Positions 58,253-64,000 of a stretch of DNA of 64,000 nt are shown here, piece by piece (position 1 is the stretch's first letter; every line of letters begins with the position of its first letter). Source of the stretch: Cryptomeria japonica (lineage: Eukaryota > Streptophyta > Pinopsida > Cupressales > Cupressaceae); the NCBI RefSeq assembly GCF_030272615.1, contig NC_081412.1, positions 101,309,796 through 101,373,795 on the forward strand. The letters are read 5' to 3'. The notes beneath the pieces were generated by a model. The model was not told the origin of the DNA, made no database searches, and saw only the letters and a list, made by a program, of their open reading frames with translations. The position numbers and the translations under genes were made by a program.

Positions 58253-59503
58253 TGTAGACACCTAAAAATGGTCAACGCTTGCGGAGTCATACTTTAACAT
58301 TTGCGCATTGCCTCATTTTAGGTTTTTGCATCGCATTAACATTTCTCCTATGTCACGCATTTGGTTTTTATCATTTGCGATCATTGAGTCCTTCTTCTGC
58401 CTTCTTCATTTGTCTCACTCTCAAATTTGTTCTTGTCGACAACAATCTTCAATCATGATTTTGGTCGATCTTGTCAATCTCTTATCAACTTGTCAATCTC
58501 GTCATTTTACGATCGATTTGTCATCGATCGTTGTCCTCTTCAATTATGTCAATTTGGATCAATTAGTCATTGTTCCTCATCAATTGGCGCATTTTCTCAA
58601 TTAAATCATTTATCACATTGGTCATTTATCAATCCAAAATTAAATCATGATCGAGTCAATTATCTTTCAAGACCTAATTGTCATTCTTGCATTGCTAATT
58701 CATCTTCTAGGGTTTTGTGATTTCATCATTTAACCTGATTTGTCATTTCCTCCTTTAGGATTAATAAATTATTTATTTATCCTAAGTTTTCTTGTCACAA
58801 TTAAATGTTCATTTAATTGGCTAATTATTCTTCTTTGTGAATTAATTAATAAATGACAAATTATTAATTAATTTACCTAATTTCTAATTTTCATCAATTC
58901 TCTAATTTCCTAATTTTCTAAATTCCTAATTTCAAATTCCTCCTATTTCTCTCCTAAATTCATGGAAATGACGTGTCAATTTGTCATAATTGACAATCAA
59001 TCAATTTTGACATAGAAGTTGTCATAATTTGTCATAAATTATCAATCAACAAATTTTGCATAGAAGGTGCATAATTTGTCATAATTGACATAATTGATTT
59101 GCAATTTCCATTTGAATTGAATGATGCTAATCTTGTCATCTCTCCAATTCTTCTATAAATTGGATGATCTTCTTCAATCAAGATCCTTAATTAAGAATCC
59201 TTAATCAGACTATCGAATTTACACTTCTAGTACTCTTGATCAAAAATCCCGTCTACTTGCTTTCAATTGTGTGTGCACTTGTAGGTGAGATCCACAACTA
59301 TTTGGAGAGGAAAGAAGAACAATGGAGCCACATGAAGGAGCATTCAAATCGTGTCTATGGTTTGCATAATATTTAGTTTTGTATGCTTTGTTTTCATGTC
59401 TCTATTGAGTGTGTCTTAGGATAGATCATTGCAATGAATGCATTTGTGATTGAGCTATTATGTTTATCTTGTCTTGTGATGATTTCCAAATTTCCTAGCT
59501 ACA
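58253..59503 (+). repeat. H: 5' LTR of a Ty3/gypsy-type element
   Basis: It starts TGTAGACACCTAAAAATGG after GATAG (58248-58252) and ends CTACA shortly before a primer site. It is T/C-rich with many GTCAATT/TTGTCA words (58430-59110) and has a TATAAAT box at 59154. Confidence 0.72.
59154..59160 (+). promoter_or_regulatory. TATA box in LTR H
   Basis: TATAAAT in TTCTTCTATAAATTGG, about 350 bp before the LTR end. Confidence 0.5.
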
Positions 59504-59508
59504 TTAAT

Positions 59509-59527
59509 TGGTGAACCCGACGTGAAC
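59509..59527 (+). other. Primer-binding site of H
   Basis: TGGTGAACCCGACGTGAAC begins with the TGG that pairs with tRNA CCA ends and resembles gypsy-type sites in plants. I cannot assign the tRNA with certainty. Confidence 0.7.
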
Positions 59528-59625
59528 ACTAACCTTCTAACCTCTTTATGGTGTTTTTGAGCGCTTTCAAGTTGATTTGCAGGCCAAAAACCCAAAAACA
59601 GGGTTGTGCAGGGTTTTCTGGAGAC

Positions 59626-59838
59626 TTCTGTGCCTGTGTGAGACATTCTGCGCCTATGTAAGGCACAAAATTGCATTTTTTATGAGTTTTGCGCCTGTGT
59701 AAATGCATTCTGCGCTTCTGTAAAAAAAAAAAAAAAAAAAAAAAAAACTGCGCTTGTGTAAGTTAACCTGCGCCTGTGTAATCCTGCGCCTGTGTTATGA
59801 CTTCTGCGCCTGTGTCATGACTTCTGCACCTGTGTAAA
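59626..59838 (+). repeat. Nine irregular TTCTGCGCCTGTGTAA repeats in the leader of H
   Basis: Nine copies of a 14-16 nt unit recur, directly repeated with 5-20 nt spacing and an A run at about 59721-59746. The same unit appears as TGCGCCTATGTAA, TGCGCTTGTGTAA, TGCGCCTGTGTCA and TGCACCTGTGTAA. Confidence 0.88.
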
Positions 59839-60260
59839 GTCCAGAACAGAGGTAAAAATGCAGTGTTTTACTTGAAAATTGTCTTGTTTTTGCATTCTAT
59901 TTTCTGTGCTTTGGATTTTGGTACTAATTATCTATGCAGAATCTTGGCATACGCATGGCAAAGACAATAAATCAAACTACTAACATGCTTTGTGCAGATT
60001 CGAAAGTCAAAGAATAAGTGTATCAAACTCCTAACTTGGGTTTTTGCAGGTTGCCTTGGAGAAACAATCAAACTTTGTGTTTGCATTTAATTTTTAGACA
60101 CCTAGTGGTTTTTTAAATAGGTTGGAATGAACATTTGTTTTCTTTGATTGTTGAGTATGACATTGGAGTAGGAGAGTATGCTCTCATCCTTCTTAGGGTG
60201 ATCAGAAATCCAGATCTTCGATACCATGCTTGTATTGTTGATTGTCTGTCACATTTAGAG

Positions 60261-60375
60261 GGCCTGCCTTCCCGACCACTTTGCTTTTGCAAGCAAGTGA
60301 TAATCGTGAGAAGGGGACGACCCAAAGTGAGTACGGCTAGAATTCCTTGGCATTCTAACTCACTATAAAAAAATA
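60261..60375 (+). other. Leader block conserved between H and G
   Basis: Same order of words as G 39983-40085, ending in CTCACTATAAAA. See the G entry. Confidence 0.68.
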
Positions 60376-61681
60376 CCTGATGAGTGAAAGCTTTGAAGGA
60401 AGTGTTACGTGGGAATTGCAGTTACTTGGGAAGTGATGACCCTTGAACTCTTTCTCATATCAACATCTAAGTAGGGCCTCTTGGTCTAAATCGTGCTTGC
60501 GCGACTACATTTGTTTGGTATCTTGATGGGCTTAATGTCTCAATCACGCTTGCGTGACATCAAGGAGTAACGCTTAACAGAAATCCTTACTACACACCTT
60601 GTTTTTTAGAGGCCAAAAACCCTTCTAGTTGCTTGAGAAGGACAAGTTCGGATACTTGGAAGAGATACTAAGTTCGCCATGGGGAGATTTCCATTGGGGA
60701 CTGATGCTTGGCTGCCCTGAGAAGTGAGTGCCGTGGAGGGGAGCCTGTGGGGTCAAGCATCTATGTATTCTCCTTGAATCCCATAACAAGTCTACCTCTC
60801 AAGTACCTAATGTCCTTGCCTACCATAAGAAATGTGGGAATGAGCATGATTGTCTTGAGTCTAAGTTGCAATATCTTGTATGCTTTGATTGTCAAAAGTT
60901 GAATTTTGTCTCATTTCAAAAACAAGGCAAATTGATTCAAAACAAGGTTAAACATAAGATCATTTCATCCAACAAAGTTCAATACACCTTCAAACATGGT
61001 TGTCAAACATTGTTCAAAATCTTGTCTCAACATTCATGTCACTTAGATTTAGGTTCATCCTAGGTTTGCATTTTGCAAAGTCATTGTCAAGTACCAAGGT
61101 TAGGTTTTCACCTAAGTCATACTCCTTTCGCATATCAATAAAAGTCATCCATTTGCATGTGTCCTCTTGCATTAAAGTCATACCATTGTCATACATTGCT
61201 TACCCTAGGTCTCTTCATTAAGCTTAGGTCATTATCATTTAATATTAGGTTCATTTGCATAGTAATTGTCCCTTTGCATATAGTGCCAAAACTAGGTTTT
61301 GCCATACTTGAGTAATCCAAATCTTTGATAAACCCTAAGTCATTGTTAAGAAGTCTAGACCTTATCAAACCTTTTTTCCTTATCATCAATGTCATTTCAT
61401 CAAACCTAGCTTAGTATCCAAGCATATAGGGGAGACATTGTCATCTTGTCCTTTGTCACTTAGTCCTTTTGTCCTTTGAGGTCTAGACATCATTCCAATT
61501 TCCCAAGGGTCCCTCTCTTAGATTTGCATTCCAAAAAGTTTGTCAAAAATCTTAAAAACAACAAAAAACATAGGTTGCACTCTTGTCATAGATTGCATTT
61601 TCATCTATTTTAGTTTGCATTTAGTTGCATATCATACATTATCCTTGAAAAATTCCAAAACTATTGCATTTGCATAGTGAC

Positions 61682-64000
61682 ATGTCTATTGAAACAAGGT
61701 TCCAAGCACCAATGATGCAACAAAGTTTGACATATCAACCGATAATGCAATCACAATTTTATCCAACCCAACAACAAGACAATATTGATCAAACTTTTTA
61801 TGATGAAACAAGTCTCCAAATACAAAAACTAGAGGAGAAACTAGCTCAAGAAAATGAGATTTTGGAACAAAGAGTGAAAAACATTGCGAAGAATAGATCA
61901 CAAATGTCTAAAGTGTTTCAAAAATTTCCAGGTCGAAATCCAAATATTCAGCCAATTGATGTAAGATCCCTTCTTGAACAATCAGACATACCAGCTCTCC
62001 TCTCCCAAATAGAGATGATGAAACAATTTCAAGAAAGGAGACAACATCAATTTCAACATTATGTGCCTTCACAACAAGAACAAGAAGGTGTTTACTATCA
62101 ATCAGATTTTCAACCATCACAACCAATTGTTCAACAACTCGAACATTTTCAACCAATGGTCCAATTTCAACAATATGTCCAACCAGCCATACAATGTCAA
62201 CAAATAGTCCAACCAATGGTGGAATATCAACAAGTTCAAGTTCAATCAACATATCAATGTCAACAACAACAACCAAACATTCAAAAACAAAACTTGCAAC
62301 ATGCACCAAGCCAAATTTTGAACATGTCAAACCAATTTGATCAACATCTAGTTCGAAATCAAAATATGACATCAAATCAAAAACAAGTTCAAATTCCAGG
62401 TCCAATCATGTCAAAACCTCGAAAGAAAGGTGGCTTTATTGCAATGCTCTTAAGGAAACTACCAAGTGAGTTCTTTGAGGAAGATCAAGATAATACACTA
62501 ATGTCTAGCAATGCCTCATCCCCCCACAAACAAATTGACTCTCCAGTGGCATCTATCCCTACACCTCTAGAAGTTTCACAAGAACCTTCCATATTGTCCT
62601 CATCAAATAATACACCCAAGGATGCAATTAGCCAAGGGCTATCCATAATTGATTGCCAAGATAATCCAATTTATAATGCACATCCTTGTCATGTTTCAGA
62701 AATACAAGACCCAATGCCACCATGCACTTTATTGCCATTACCTATTTTAGAGGACCCCATTCGAAGTCCCTCTTCTTCATTTTCAAGCATTGATTCCTTG
62801 CCAAAATCCATCACAAATGTTCAAAGTGCATTTCCTTCATGCCAAAACATTGATTCCTTGTCAAAATCCTCCATGCATATCCAAAGTCCAACCCCATGTC
62901 AAGAGGATAATTTAGAGCACGAAGAAATGAGTCCTAAAGAAAATCAAGATCAAGATCCTGAAGCCTTGTCATCCCATCCAATTGTTGACCAGGAATCCAT
63001 GTTCCCAGACACTCATGATGATTCCCCTATTCTTGTCCATCCTATCCAAAGTCCTATTGACACTCCATTTCCTGAGCAAGATCAAGATATCCCAGTCCCT
63101 CCAATCCCAAACGATCCCATTCCATTTCATGAAAAAAATGTCCTTTCAAATCCCATTGACATTCCACTTCCTGAGAAAGATCAAGATATCCCTTCCATCC
63201 TTTCCGATGATCCCATTGAAAGTCAAGAGAAAATCACCTTTAAAGAGGATTCCCATGATCTTCCTCCTTGTCAAGATCAAATTATTCCTTCAGATCCTCC
63301 ACAAGATCCTTTTGTTCCTCCATCTCCACGTCCTAATCCAACATATACACTCCAAGATCACATTTCTTGTGATGATCCCATTATGTCTCCCATTCCATCT
63401 CTTGAAGAGCCTGTCATTGAACCATGTCCACTACACAATCCTAGTCCCCCTCATGATCCTAATCCCCCTCATGATTCTAATGTGTCAGTGCAAGATGTTC
63501 ATGAACCCTCGACATGCATAATGGGTTCTTCCACTTTGGTGCAATCCGATCCACTTCAAGATCTCATTATTTCTCTCATATCATATCCACCTCATAATGG
63601 ACTCGCGTCTTCTTCCCAAAGAAAAGAGTATCCTACAAGTCAAGATATTCATAAAGGCAAAGGAGTAGACCTTCATGAGCAAGAACCCCTCCATATCAAA
63701 GAATATACTAATGGTCATGGCTACAAAGCTCACACTCAAGGCGTTGGTATCCCTTCAAAGTCAAAATCCAAATGTCCACCTTCCCCATCATCACTTCCAT
63801 CCATTCTAGGTCCTTATATCCCTCCATCTCCTATGCAACATCAGCAAAGGCACACATCTTGGAGAACCTCCCATCCATCCCACATGTCTCCATATCATTC
63901 CCATCCACACCGATATTCATTCCCTCTTCCAAGCAATTTGGATGCCAAGCATAAAAGTCATAAGTCTAAAAATCCACATGTATTCAAGGATCAACATGCC
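61682..64000 (+). CDS. H ORF1: at least 773 codons, Gln/Pro-rich, runs off the window
   Basis: ATG at 61682 opens a frame with no stop to the last base of the window, the longest open frame here. Residues 1-40 are Gln/Met/Tyr-rich. Residues 45-79 form a short coiled coil (LQIQKLEEKLAQENEILEQR). About 85-240 is Gln-rich with QPxVQ repeats. A basic/hydrophobic patch (KPRKKGGFIAMLLRKLP) lies near 243-260. The rest is Ser/Pro/Asp/Gln-rich and probably disordered, with a repeated PIDxPxPExDQDIP unit near 456 and 490 and a His/Ser/Pro-rich end. No zinc knuckle or protease is seen up to the edge. The position after a gypsy primer site and long leader suits either an unusual Gag or an extra ORF before gag, as known in Ogre-type Tat elements. 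The lack of stops sets it apart from the other, broken ORFs. Confidence 0.8.
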   Translation, partial: MSIETRFQAPMMQQSLTYQPIMQSQFYPTQQQDNIDQTFYDETSLQIQKLEEKLAQENEILEQRVKNIAKNRSQMSKVFQKFPGRNPNIQPIDVRSLLEQSDIPALLSQIEMMKQFQERRQHQFQHYVPSQQEQEGVYYQSDFQPSQPIVQQLEHFQPMVQFQQYVQPAIQCQQIVQPMVEYQQVQVQSTYQCQQQQPNIQKQNLQHAPSQILNMSNQFDQHLVRNQNMTSNQKQVQIPGPIMSKPRKKGGFIAMLLRKLPSEFFEEDQDNTLMSSNASSPHKQIDSPVASIPTPLEVSQEPSILSSSNNTPKDAISQGLSIIDCQDNPIYNAHPCHVSEIQDPMPPCTLLPLPILEDPIRSPSSSFSSIDSLPKSITNVQSAFPSCQNIDSLSKSSMHIQSPTPCQEDNLEHEEMSPKENQDQDPEALSSHPIVDQESMFPDTHDDSPILVHPIQSPIDTPFPEQDQDIPVPPIPNDPIPFHEKNVLSNPIDIPLPEKDQDIPSILSDDPIESQEKITFKEDSHDLPPCQDQIIPSDPPQDPFVPPSPRPNPTYTLQDHISCDDPIMSPIPSLEEPVIEPCPLHNPSPPHDPNPPHDSNVSVQDVHEPSTCIMGSSTLVQSDPLQDLIISLISYPPHNGLASSSQRKEYPTSQDIHKGKGVDLHEQEPLHIKEYTNGHGYKAHTQGVGIPSKSKSKCPPSPSSLPSILGPYIPPSPMQHQQRHTSWRTSHPSHMSPYHSHPHRYSFPLPSNLDAKHKSHKSKNPHVFKDQHA

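Larger units (their letters stand above)
59528..61681 (+). other. Long untranslated leader of H
   Basis: About 2.15 kb between primer site and the first long ORF. It holds the CTGCGCCTGTGTAA repeats (59626-59838), the block shared with G (60261-60375), a pair of CGTGCTTGCGCGAC/CACGCTTGCGTGAC segments (60500-60560), and CCTAGGT/TAGGTT-rich sequence (61040-61410). Short ORFs here have no family resemblance. Confidence 0.6.

Noticed and set aside
61908-62405. Minus-strand ORF of 165 codons
   Set aside because: Antisense shadow of the Gln-rich part of H ORF1 (CAA codons read as TTG on the other strand).
62982-63521. Plus-strand ORF of 179 codons
   Set aside because: Out-of-frame shadow inside the longer H ORF1; it is Leu/Ile/Pro-rich because of the composition of the real frame.

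Overview
This window looks like intergenic DNA of a large-genome seed plant, most plausibly a gymnosperm. I infer that from the nested, decayed long-terminal-repeat (LTR) retrotransposons, LTRs of about 4 kb, plant-type Ty1/copia primer-binding sites, a Tat-like Ty3/gypsy lineage and long TA microsatellites. I recognise no host gene, tRNA, rRNA or CRISPR array. Nearly every reading frame belongs to a retroelement, and most are broken by stops and frameshifts. I name the elements X0, X1, A, B', B, G, C, D, E, F, I, J, H, S1 and S2.

Layout. 1-6092: X0, an old non-autonomous LTR element, is split by its relative X1 (2728-5672, perfect GATCT target duplication). 6093-10710: A, a + strand Ty1/copia element with a 5' LTR, gag and pol; it has an internal deletion and no 3' LTR. 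10711-12721: unassigned. From 12722 a stack opens in which each element sits inside the one before it: B' (12722), B (13596), G (Ty3/gypsy, Tat-like, 20317), E (copia, 48379), F (copia, minus strand, 54676), I (56283), J (57354) and H (Ty3/gypsy, 58253 to beyond the window). None of these eight has its far end in the window.

Closed insertions sit inside the stack. S1 (13716-17552) lies in the LTR of B. C, a minus-strand copia element (20773-38597), lies in the 5' LTR of G. C itself carries S2 (21721-26195, TGTTC duplication) in its 3' LTR and D (28039-34766, CCAAT duplication) in its reverse-transcriptase region.

How they work together. C, F and A carry the usual copia gag, protease, integrase, reverse transcriptase and RNase H order, so their family could once have supplied enzymes. 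D has LTRs, primer site and polypurine tract of the same type but no polymerase. It encodes a coiled-coil/zinc-knuckle protein and a second long unknown ORF behind a candidate internal TATA box. A similar unknown ORF, about 1060 codons long and without a frameshift, lies at 51446-54634.

Most notable: (1) D and its second-ORF family; (2) S1 and S2, solo LTRs of about 4 kb, each holding a GC-rich tandem array of 22-bp palindromes; (3) the first ORF of H (61682-64000), 773 codons without a stop and running off the window; (4) short repeats and a shared noncoding block in the leaders of gypsy elements G and H; (5) an inverted repeat spanning the polypurine tract and U3 start in C, D and F.
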